In this document: piece by piece, positions 1 through 5,174 of the stretch
Layout of the letters: every line of letters starts with the position of its first letter
How positions within the stretch are numbered: the first letter of the stretch is position 1
Assembly (NCBI GenBank): GCA_947475125.1
Contig: CANJMX010000063.1
Location: forward strand, 1 to 8,241
Source of the DNA: Actinomycetota bacterium
Lineage (GTDB): Bacteria > Actinomycetota > Thermoleophilia > Miltoncostaeales > Miltoncostaeaceae
Length of the DNA: 8,241 nt
Direction: 5' to 3'
The notes under the pieces: model-generated
What the model saw: only the letters and a program-made list of their open reading frames with translations
Told to the model about the DNA's origin: nothing
The model's database searches: none
Translations under genes and position numbers: made by a program

Positions 1-148
1 TCACGGTCGCCCACCGAATGGGACCTCGCCTTCAATGCCACATCATCCGAGCCCATGCCTCCGAGTAGGACCCTCGGGCGGGAGTTCAGCCCCGCTGTAG
101 CGGATTGCGGATACAGGGCACCGCTAGCTCCCCGCCTAGCACGGTCAC
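1..148 (-). ncRNA. ffs: Signal recognition particle RNA, large bacterial type (5' part, cut by window edge)
   Basis: This is the RNA scaffold of the signal recognition particle, which with Ffh delivers nascent membrane and secreted proteins to the translocon. Read on the minus strand, the region carries the conserved Alu-domain core of Gram-positive SRP RNA: GTGCTAGGCGGGGAGCTAGC (helix 3/4 region), then GGTGCCCTGTA, CCGCAATCCGCT and GAACTCCCGCCCGAGGG. These closely match, from memory, the Bacillus subtilis scRNA Alu segment. Small hairpins are visible: GCTAG/CTAGC around the GGCGGGGA stretch, and CCGC/GCGG around the AATCCGCTACA loop. The 5' end at about 148 is inferred from a TATCCT -10 box at 155-160. 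The S domain, with the Ffh-binding GGAAGCAGC region, should lie beyond position 1, so roughly half the RNA is missing here. The gene sits just downstream of a small two-helix membrane protein on the same strand. The identity is secure; the exact 5' end is an inference. Confidence 0.9.
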
Positions 149-154
149 ACGACG

Positions 155-160
155 AGGATA
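155..160 (-). promoter_or_regulatory. -10 box of the SRP RNA promoter
   Basis: TATCCT on the minus strand, lying in the gap between the stop of the two-helix membrane protein (194) and the SRP RNA. Six bases separate it from the predicted first nucleotide at 148. No convincing TTGACA-like -35 box is visible 16-18 bases upstream, so the call rests on the -10 box and its position. Confidence 0.5.
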
Positions 161-193
161 GGGGACGCGCGCTCATCGCGCTCGCCCCACGGG

Positions 194-511
194 CTACTCG
201 GCCTTGCCGCGAGCCGCCTTGCGCGCGGCCTTGGCAGCAGCCTTGTCGGCAACTTCGTCCTTCGGCGCGATCCGCGGAGTGATGCGCTCGCCCTTCTTGC
301 GGGCATTCATCGCGCCGAAGATGGCAGCAATGCCGCCACCGATCATTGCCATGGTGAGTGCCAAGTAGATCCACACCTTGGCATCGCCCTGCATCCCCGT
401 AATGAGCCACATGAAGGTGCCCCACACGAAGCCGATGATGAGGCCACCAGCCACCCATTTGAGGCGGCTGGAGTCCCCACCCTTTTCGCTGACGCGGCGG
501 ATGATTCCCAT
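194..511 (-). CDS. Small two-helix membrane protein of unknown function
   Basis: A 105-residue protein I do not recognise. It has a short basic N-terminus, two hydrophobic segments at about residues 18-39 and 46-69, and an Ala/Lys/Arg-rich hydrophilic tail (about 70-105) that is probably cytoplasmic and may fold as a charged helix or touch nucleic acid or membrane lipids. The ATG at 511 is the only usable start, because an in-frame TAG (the stop of the upstream gene) lies four codons before it. No Shine-Dalgarno is present; the preceding bases are pyrimidine-rich. However, TAGACT lies exactly six bases upstream of the ATG, which suits a leaderless transcript. The gene lies between the DUF4389-like gene and the SRP RNA on the same strand. 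The coding call is supported by a coherent membrane topology and high-GC codon use; the function is unknown. Confidence 0.75.
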   Translation of the reverse strand: MGIIRRVSEKGGDSSRLKWVAGGLIIGFVWGTFMWLITGMQGDAKVWIYLALTMAMIGGGIAAIFGAMNARKKGERITPRIAPKDEVADKAAAKAARKAARGKAE

Positions 512-517
512 AGGGGA

Positions 518-523
518 AGTCTA
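518..523 (-). promoter_or_regulatory. Putative -10 box for a leaderless transcript, overlapping the upstream stop codon
   Basis: TAGACT on the minus strand followed by TCCCCT and the ATG at 511. The TANNNT box six bases before a start codon places transcription initiation at or next to the A of the ATG. Its first three bases are also the TAG stop codon of the DUF4389-like gene. No clear -35 box. Confidence 0.45.
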
Positions 524-1093
524 GGGAAGGCGTCGGGCGCCAGAAAACGGCATGGCATCGCTCAGCCCGATCGCAAAAGCGATGAGCCGGTACTCGAACG
601 TGAGCACGGCCAGTTGCCAGCGCATGATGCGCTCCGATCGGCGCCCCATCAGGGCGACAGCGGTGAACTGCAGAATGCCGAGGGCCACGTCAACCAGCAG
701 CAGAAGGGCGATGACAGCGGCCAGCGGCCCATTCAGCAGAATGCGCCCACCCGCCAGCCATCGGGACTGGGCGGGGGCATGCGTCACGTGGACATCGAGT
801 GGATAGTGGGTCTGCGACTTCCACCCCGGGTGCTCCTCCACCAGCAGGCTTGCGTACCCGGCCACGTGCAGGAAGTACCGGTGCCAGCGGCTCACGGGTT
901 CCCAGAACCAGTCGGGGTTTCGCCCCTTGATGACGATGGCGAACGCGATGATGATGCTCCAGAGGGCCCAGATGCTCCACACCACTGCCCACAGCAGCAA
1001 TGGGATAATCACGAATGCGCGAACGATGGCCACGGCCCGTCCGCTCACGTGCTGGCGCTCGTAGGTGATGTCAACTGCGGGGAGATCGGCCAC
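521..1093 (-). CDS. DUF4389-like multi-helix membrane protein
   Basis: A 190-residue integral membrane protein resembling the DUF4389 family, found in Actinobacteria and others and of unknown function. The N-terminus has a short strand-like VDITYE stretch, then a long hydrophobic block at about residues 20-56. This is followed by the family-like pattern IKGRNPDWF, RWHRY, GYASLL and HP at about 55-89. A hydrophilic segment with YP (about 90-112) leads to a second hydrophobic block (113-150), and the same pattern recurs as MGRRSERIMRW then YRLIAFAIGLSD, so the protein looks like two copies of one unit. The start is GTG at 1093; the conserved-looking N-terminal strand begins within ten residues of it, and no upstream start exists in frame. 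There is no Shine-Dalgarno; TACGAT sits six bases upstream, suggesting a leaderless mRNA. It is divergent from lysC. The family assignment is from memory of sequence pattern and is moderate. Confidence 0.8.
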   Translation of the reverse strand: MADLPAVDITYERQHVSGRAVAIVRAFVIIPLLLWAVVWSIWALWSIIIAFAIVIKGRNPDWFWEPVSRWHRYFLHVAGYASLLVEEHPGWKSQTHYPLDVHVTHAPAQSRWLAGGRILLNGPLAAVIALLLLVDVALGILQFTAVALMGRRSERIMRWQLAVLTFEYRLIAFAIGLSDAMPFSGARRLP

Positions 1094-1099
1094 GGGATG

Positions 1100-1105
1100 A
1101 TCGTA
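1100..1105 (-). promoter_or_regulatory. Putative -10 box for a leaderless DUF4389-like mRNA
   Basis: Minus strand TACGAT, then CATCCC, then the GTG start at 1093. The box is TANNNT and the six-base spacing would put the transcription start at the start codon itself. The -35 region is GC-rich with no clear consensus. The box belongs to a compact divergent promoter region shared with lysC. Confidence 0.5.
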
Positions 1106-1151
1106 CGGGGTACCGCCGCGCCCCGCGGCGACGCCGGACCCCAGTCGGCAC

Positions 1152-1157
1152 TACAAT
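1152..1157 (+). promoter_or_regulatory. lysC-asd promoter -10 box
   Basis: TACAAT, one base away from TATAAT, in an otherwise GC-rich intergenic region. It predicts a transcription start near 1164 and a leader of about 23 bases before the likely ribosome entry point. The -35 region (about 1128-1134, GCGACG) matches the consensus only weakly. The leader is too short to hold a lysine riboswitch and I see none, so any feedback control is probably at the enzyme. Confidence 0.55.
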
Positions 1158-1174
1158 CGCCCGCTGGCCCGGCC

Positions 1175-1181
1175 GAGGAGG
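1175..1181 (+). promoter_or_regulatory. lysC ribosome binding site, spaced for an ATC codon rather than the first ATG
   Basis: GAGGAGG is a near-perfect Shine-Dalgarno. It ends five bases before an in-frame ATC at 1187, but 20 bases before the first in-frame ATG at 1202, which is too far for normal initiation. It therefore argues for initiation upstream of the ATG. Confidence 0.7.
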
Positions 1182-1201
1182 TTGTCATCGCTCTCAGGGT
1201 C

Positions 1202-2422
1202 ATGAAGTTTGGCGGCTCATCCGTCGCCGACACCGAGAAGATCCGCAATGTCGCCATCCGAATCGCCGCCGCCCGTGAGGGTGGCGACGATGTCGTCGTG
1301 GTGCTTTCGGCCATGGGCAAGACCACCGACGGACTGGTGGCACTCGCCGATGAGATCTCCGCGCTACCGGCACCGCGCGAGATGGACATGCTGCTGTCCA
1401 CGGGCGAGCGCATCTCATGCGCCCTTGTGGCCATGGCGCTGCACGACCTGGGGCACGAAGCGGCATCGTTCACCGGGTCACAGGCGGGAATCCTCACCGA
1501 CGGCGCCCACACCAAGGCCAAGATCCTCGAGATCAAGCCCGAGCGCCTGCGCGCCGAGTTGGCCAACGGGCGCGTGGCACTGGTGGCCGGTTTCCAGGGG
1601 GTGTCGGCGGAGAGAAACGTCACCACGCTCGGGCGTGGCGGCAGCGACACCACGGCCGTGGCATTGGCCGCGGCGCTCGATGCCGACGTGTGTGAGATCT
1701 ATACCGATGTGACCGGTGTCTTCACGGCCGACCCGCGCATTGAGGCCGGGGCCCGCAAGCTGCCCCTCGTGAGCCACGAGGAGATGCTCGAGATGGCCGC
1801 GTCCGGTTCCAAGGTCCTCGCCCTGCGCTCGGTCGAGGTTGCACGGCTTCATGATGTCCCACTCCATGTGCGTTCGTCATTCGCACAGGAGGAGGGGACC
1901 TGGATCACCAAGGAGACTCCCATGATGGAGAGGGCATTCGTGTCGGGCATCGCCCACAAGAGCGATGAGGCCAAGATCTCGCTGCTGGGGGTGGAGGATC
2001 AGCCGGGTGTGGCCGCCACGGTGTTCACCGCACTCGCCGACGCACTCATCAACGTGGACACCATCATCCAGAACGTGGGGGTGGACGGCCGTGCCGATCT
2101 CTCGTTCACCGTGCCGCTTCCGGACCTGCGCAAGGCGCTTGATGTCATCGAGGCCATGGGCGACCGCCTGCCGCATCGCGAGACGCTGTCGGACGACCAG
2201 ATCGGCAAGGTCACGCTGGTGGGCGAGGGCATGCGCTCAAACCCGGGCATTGCGGCCACCATGTTTCGCGTGCTCGCGGCCGAGGGCATCAACATCCAGA
2301 TGATCGACACCTCCACCATCCGCATCACGGTGGTCATTGCCCGGTCCGAGGTCGAGCGCGCCGTGCGCGCCCTGCACGAGGCCTTCGATCTGGCCAGCGA
2401 GGCAGAGCGCCGCGGTGTTTAA
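1202..2422 (+). CDS. lysC: Aspartate kinase (aspartokinase, alpha subunit) with two ACT domains
   Basis: Phosphorylates L-aspartate with ATP to give aspartyl-4-phosphate, the committing step to lysine/diaminopimelate, methionine and threonine, in the cytoplasm. Counting from the ATG at 1202 (406 residues), the kinase domain opens with KFGGSSV (residues 2-8), followed by STGERIS (66-72), GFQGV and LGRGGSDTTAVALA (143 onward, with R145, S148 and D149). Two regulatory ACT domains follow at about 259-335 and 336-400, each with the PG motif of the effector-binding loop (DQPGVAA, SNPGIAA). The protein closely parallels Corynebacterium LysC, whose N-terminus MALVVQKYGG aligns here with IALRVMKFGG; the homologous first residue would be the ATC at 1187. 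I give the first conventional start, but 1187 is a real alternative. It overlaps asd by 8 bases. Feedback inhibition by lysine and/or threonine is expected for this family, but the effector cannot be read from the sequence. Confidence 0.96.
   Translation: MKFGGSSVADTEKIRNVAIRIAAAREGGDDVVVVLSAMGKTTDGLVALADEISALPAPREMDMLLSTGERISCALVAMALHDLGHEAASFTGSQAGILTDGAHTKAKILEIKPERLRAELANGRVALVAGFQGVSAERNVTTLGRGGSDTTAVALAAALDADVCEIYTDVTGVFTADPRIEAGARKLPLVSHEEMLEMAASGSKVLALRSVEVARLHDVPLHVRSSFAQEEGTWITKETPMMERAFVSGIAHKSDEAKISLLGVEDQPGVAATVFTALADALINVDTIIQNVGVDGRADLSFTVPLPDLRKALDVIEAMGDRLPHRETLSDDQIGKVTLVGEGMRSNPGIAATMFRVLAAEGINIQMIDTSTIRITVVIARSEVERAVRALHEAFDLASEAERRGV
1922..2422 (+). other. Internal in-frame start giving the aspartokinase beta (regulatory) subunit
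   Basis: Within lysC, AAGGAG (1910-1915) lies six bases before an in-frame ATG (1922) that is immediately followed by a second ATG. Initiation here would produce a 166-residue protein consisting only of the two ACT domains. Bacillus subtilis and Corynebacterium glutamicum lysC are known to make exactly such a beta subunit from an internal start, giving alpha2beta2 enzymes whose regulation depends on the beta chains. The position, just after the kinase domain (residue 241 of the alpha chain), fits that precedent. What I see is the ribosome site and the start; that it is used is an inference from homology. Confidence 0.7.
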
Positions 2423-3422
2423 CGTCGCCGTGGTCGGCGCCACCGGCGCCGTGGGCAGCACCATGATCCGCGTGCTCGAGGAGCGGGGCTTTCCGGTCAC
2501 GGAACTTCGCCCGCTGGCCTCGTCCCGCAGCGCCGGCAAGATCATCGACTACCTGGGCAAGCCCTTTGAGGTACAGGAACTCACCGAGAACTCATTTGAG
2601 GGGATCCAGATCGCCCTGTTTTCGGCGGGTTCGGAACGGGCGAGGGACTTCGCGCCTGCCGCGGTTGAGGCCGGCGCCGTGGTCATCGATAACTCGTCTG
2701 CATTCCGCACCGATCCCGAGGTGCCGCTGGTGGTGCCTGAGGTCAACGAGGGCGATATCGCGAACCACTCCGGGATCATCGCCAACCCCAACTGCGTGGC
2801 CGCGCCACTGGTGGTGGCCCTCAAGCCCATCGCCGACGCCGTGGGTATCGATCGCGTCATCGTGTCGTCCTATCAGGCCGTGAGTGGGACGGGTCAGGCA
2901 GCAATTGAGGAACTCCGCCTTCAGAGCGCCGGGTATCTCGTGGGCGACGAGCCCGACCCGCAGGTGTACCCGCATCCCATCGCCTTCAACGTGTTGCCCC
3001 ACATCGACGTGTTCGACGATTCGGGCTACACGGGCGAAGAGGTGAAGGTGGGCAACGAGGCCCGCAAGATGCTGCACCTGCCCGATCTCCGCGTGTCGGC
3101 CACCTGCGTGCGTGTGCCGGTGATGTACGCGCACTCTCAGGCCGTGCATATTGAGACCATCGAACCGCTTGATGCGGCCAAGGCACGCGAGATCCTCATG
3201 CTGGCCCCCGGTGCGGTTGTGGTGGATGAGCCTCGTGCCAACGCCTACCCGCTGCCGCGCGACGCCGCCGGGCGCAACGAGGTGTTCATCGGTCGCATTC
3301 GCAACGACGCGTCGCACCCCAACGGTCTGGCGCTCTGGATCGTTGCCGACAATCTGCGAAAGGGCGCGGCCACCAATGCCGTGCAGATTGCCGAGAGCCT
3401 CGTGATGAACGGCTGGCTCTAG
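2415..3422 (+). CDS. asd: Aspartate-semialdehyde dehydrogenase
   Basis: Reduces aspartyl-4-phosphate, the product of the LysC step, to L-aspartate-4-semialdehyde using NADPH. The 335-residue length is normal for the family. It has the nucleotide-binding loop VVGATGAVG at residues 6-14, IDNSSAFR (91-98), the catalytic cysteine C127 in ANPNCVAAP, SSYQAVSGTG (151-160, with Q154) and the catalytic histidine H240 in TCVRVPVMYAHSQ. The C-terminus NLRKGAATNAVQIAE is typical. The start is GTG at 2415, which begins the protein directly before the nucleotide-binding strand and overlaps the lysC stop (GTGTTTAA). No strong Shine-Dalgarno sits at the right distance; a GAGG at 2399-2402 is rather far, so translational coupling to lysC is likely. 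An in-frame ATG further upstream (2337) would add 26 residues lying within lysC with no family precedent. Confidence 0.96.
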   Translation: MFNVAVVGATGAVGSTMIRVLEERGFPVTELRPLASSRSAGKIIDYLGKPFEVQELTENSFEGIQIALFSAGSERARDFAPAAVEAGAVVIDNSSAFRTDPEVPLVVPEVNEGDIANHSGIIANPNCVAAPLVVALKPIADAVGIDRVIVSSYQAVSGTGQAAIEELRLQSAGYLVGDEPDPQVYPHPIAFNVLPHIDVFDDSGYTGEEVKVGNEARKMLHLPDLRVSATCVRVPVMYAHSQAVHIETIEPLDAAKAREILMLAPGAVVVDEPRANAYPLPRDAAGRNEVFIGRIRNDASHPNGLALWIVADNLRKGAATNAVQIAESLVMNGWL

Positions 3423-3423
3423 G

Positions 3424-3452
3424 CCGCACGCCAGCAGTTGATGGCGGCGCGG
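3424..3452. terminator. Possible bidirectional hairpin between convergent asd and the minus-strand operon
   Basis: In the 39-base gap between the two convergent stop codons there is an imperfect inverted repeat: CCGC-A-CGCCA, loop GCAGTTGA, TGGCG-GC-GCGG. No T-run follows on either strand, so if it terminates transcription it is not a textbook intrinsic terminator. Location supports the idea; structure only moderately. Confidence 0.35.
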
Positions 3453-3461
3453 GCGGCTCGG

Positions 3462-4487
3462 TCAGACATCCCTCTTGATGGAGTCATAGGGGACGTCGCC
3501 ATCGAGGCCAGGGACCATGCGCCGCTGGGGCGGGTTTGCCTTGCGCACACGCGCCATGCACGGGGCGCACAGGGCGATGGGCGGCTGGCCATCGGCGATG
3601 GGAGCAGATCCCGTCGCGGGTCCGTGCGCCGGATCCACGCGGCAAAGGCCCTCGAATGGGTCGATCGGCGACGGAACGTCAGCTTCGCGCTCGGCTTCAC
3701 GCAGCAGCACGAACGATTCGTCCACCAGTGCCTCGGCTGGCAGCACGTCGGCAGCAGAGGCCGCCTGATCCAATTCGGCCTGCGCACGACGCGCAACCCG
3801 CGTGGCCGCATCCAGCCGGTCGTCAGCGCGCGCATGATCAGCAGGGAGCCCCGCCACGACATCGAGCCGCGCACCGATGGCATCAAGCTTTACTCGTGCG
3901 AGCGCGCTGTGATCATCGAGAATGAGCCGCTGGCGGCGATTGGCACGCCGGATGCCGAATGCGGCGGCCCATGTTCCACCGACCAGGGCCATGCCCAGGA
4001 GTGCGAGCGCTGCACGCACGAGGTCGCTGTTGGAGGGCGCCAGTGGTGGCCCTGCCGCAGCCTTTGCGGCGGCCGCGGCGCGCTCCACTGGGTCGGCGAT
4101 CGTTCCCACCTTGGCGTTTCGCAGGCTGCGTGTCACGGCACCTTGGCTGCGGTCGCCAGCCGCACCGACGGCGCGCCCCGGGGCCACGGCCACCACCATT
4201 CCGTCGAAGCCCAACTGGGCCCTGAGGCGCACGGCGTAGTCGCGCATCGACGCGGCGCCCACGGGCCCCTTCACCACCACGATTCGCACCGGCCGGCCGC
4301 TGGCGGCGAGCTCGGCTGCCACGGCGGAGAGACGGGTGACGGCGTCGGGTGTGCCGGCACCGGTGACCGCAGGGCTCACGTACACGGGCCCCTGGCGCAG
4401 CTGCTCCAGCGCTGGATCACCAACCGCCGTGGCAGCCCCGACCAGCACGAGGATGGCCGCGACGATGGCCGCGAGCCAACGGGTCAT
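3462..4487 (-). CDS. Membrane-anchored protein with TPM-like N-terminal region and Cys/His C-terminal motif
   Basis: A 341-residue protein I cannot name. Residues 4-22 form a signal peptide or first membrane helix. Residues about 34-110, starting VYVSPAV and containing RPVRIVVVKGPVG, MRDYAVRLRAQLGFDGMVVA and APGRA, have the alternating strand/helix pattern of the TPM (YgcG-like) fold or a related actinobacterial domain; this would be extracytoplasmic. A second membrane helix spans about 155-178. The cytoplasmic part (180-270) is charged and largely helical with many Arg/Asp/Ala residues. It ends in a short region holding C282, H288, C307 and C310 (LCRVDPAHG then CAPC), arranged like a small zinc-binding knuckle. 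The ATG overlaps the stop of the preceding GNAT-like gene as ATGA, so the two are translationally coupled and probably co-transcribed. The fold guess is low to moderate; that it is a real gene is well supported. Confidence 0.8.
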   Translation of the reverse strand: MTRWLAAIVAAILVLVGAATAVGDPALEQLRQGPVYVSPAVTGAGTPDAVTRLSAVAAELAASGRPVRIVVVKGPVGAASMRDYAVRLRAQLGFDGMVVAVAPGRAVGAAGDRSQGAVTRSLRNAKVGTIADPVERAAAAAKAAAGPPLAPSNSDLVRAALALLGMALVGGTWAAAFGIRRANRRQRLILDDHSALARVKLDAIGARLDVVAGLPADHARADDRLDAATRVARRAQAELDQAASAADVLPAEALVDESFVLLREAEREADVPSPIDPFEGLCRVDPAHGPATGSAPIADGQPPIALCAPCMARVRKANPPQRRMVPGLDGDVPYDSIKRDV

Positions 4488-5092
4488 GCGGGCAGCGGGG
4501 TGCGGCCGGGGAGGGGCCGCAGTTCACCGAGGACGGCCTTGGCGCGCTCGGCCAAGCCGGGGATCAGCCCGCCAAGCTCCAGACGCATGAGGCTCACCTG
4601 GCCCTTCTGACGCACGGGCCGGAAACCGAGACGTTCGAGCATTTCGAGGTCGAACAGCGTGTGGTTGAGATGCGCGCGCTCAGATGGATCAACCTCGTCG
4701 GGGTAGCGCATGGCGAAGAGTTCGATGGCCTTCATTCCTCGAGCCTTGATATCGGCGAGGGCCTCCAGCAGCAGGCGCTCAAGCGCCTCAGCTGCGCCAT
4801 CACCCGTGACGTAGGCGCACGTCACCAGAGCGGCGTCACGGCTGGGTGGTCCCGCAGGCAGCACCTTGGCGCGCGGAAAGGCCCGGGAGGGGCCGTACTG
4901 CATAACCCCGCGCACCTCGTCACCGTCGGCCAGCACGCGGCCCCAGGGGCCGAAGTCGCGCTCGGTGCGGTCGGCCCATGCGGCCCGACGTTGCCAGTCG
5001 GCTCCTCCGCGCAGCGTCTGCCAGAACACGCAGTCGGTGCAGCAGGTGGGCAGGTCACGCACTGAGGCGCGGGTGAGCGGAGTGGGGCGCAC
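4484..5092 (-). CDS. GNAT-like acetyltransferase family protein with N-terminal CCxxC
   Basis: A 202-residue soluble protein resembling a conserved actinobacterial group annotated as GNAT N-acetyltransferases. The N-terminus has VRDLPTCCTDCVFW (residues 11-24), a Cys-rich head followed by an aromatic pair. Next come a strand-helix core with DEVRGVMQYGPSRAFP (58-73), AALVTCAYV (87-95) and a degenerate acetyl-CoA loop TGDGAAEALERLL (96-108). KARGMKAIELFAMR (116-129) and MLERLGFRPV (151-160) are typical of the GNAT C-terminal half. The start is GTG at 5092: the conserved head follows closely, and TACGGT lies six bases before it as for a leaderless mRNA. A second GTG at 5062 would remove ten residues. 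It is the first gene after the sdh terminator and is coupled to the downstream membrane protein. The substrate is unknown, and catalytic activity is not assured given the weak acetyl-CoA motif. Confidence 0.8.
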   Translation of the reverse strand: MRPTPLTRASVRDLPTCCTDCVFWQTLRGGADWQRRAAWADRTERDFGPWGRVLADGDEVRGVMQYGPSRAFPRAKVLPAGPPSRDAALVTCAYVTGDGAAEALERLLLEALADIKARGMKAIELFAMRYPDEVDPSERAHLNHTLFDLEMLERLGFRPVRQKGQVSLMRLELGGLIPGLAERAKAVLGELRPLPGRTPLPA

Positions 5093-5098
5093 AATGAA

Positions 5099-5104
5099 AC
5101 CGTA
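5099..5104 (-). promoter_or_regulatory. Putative -10 box for the leaderless GNAT-like operon mRNA
   Basis: Minus strand TACGGT, then TTCATT, then the GTG start at 5092. The TANNNT box and six-base spacing match the arrangement seen at 1093 and 511. No Shine-Dalgarno and no good -35 box are visible. The region where the -35 would fall overlaps the right end of the sdh terminator hairpin. Confidence 0.5.
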
Positions 5105-5120
5105 GCGACTGCGAAAACGG

Positions 5121-5149
5121 AAACGGCCCGGACGGGGCCCGGGCCGTTT
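5121..5149 (-). terminator. Strong intrinsic terminator of the sdh operon
   Basis: A perfect 11-bp inverted repeat, AAACGGCCCGG and CCGGGCCGTTT, around a seven-base loop. On the minus strand it lies 26 bases past the stop of the HdrB-like gene and is followed by CCGTTTTCGC, a short T-run. It should end transcription of sdhA-sdhB-hdrB-like and insulate the next operon, whose start codon is only 29 bases further on. Confidence 0.8.
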
Positions 5150-5174
5150 CGATACCGCGTTGGTGGTGCGGGCG

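Noticed and set aside
55..282. 75-residue plus-strand open frame near the left edge
   Set aside because: It overlaps the SRP RNA and the end of the two-helix protein on the other strand, and is Arg/Pro-rich without structure.
1094..1186. Lysine riboswitch or attenuator upstream of lysC
   Set aside because: The predicted leader is only about 23 bases and the whole intergenic region is under 110 bases, too short for an L-box; no matching conserved elements are seen.
614..1201. Long plus-strand N-terminal extension of the lysC reading frame
   Set aside because: It lies antisense to the DUF4389-like gene, its translation has low complexity and no resemblance to aspartokinase, and the true N-terminal motif KFGGSSV starts at 1205.
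2592..3317. 241-residue minus-strand open frame opposite asd
   Set aside because: The plus strand has complete Asd with its catalytic residues; the antisense product shows no recognisable domain.
3438..4610. 390-residue plus-strand open frame opposite the membrane-anchored protein gene
   Set aside because: Its translation is rich in Arg/His/Gly without hydrophobic core patterns, a shadow of a GC-rich gene on the other strand, which has a clear signal helix, a second helix and an ATGA-coupled start.
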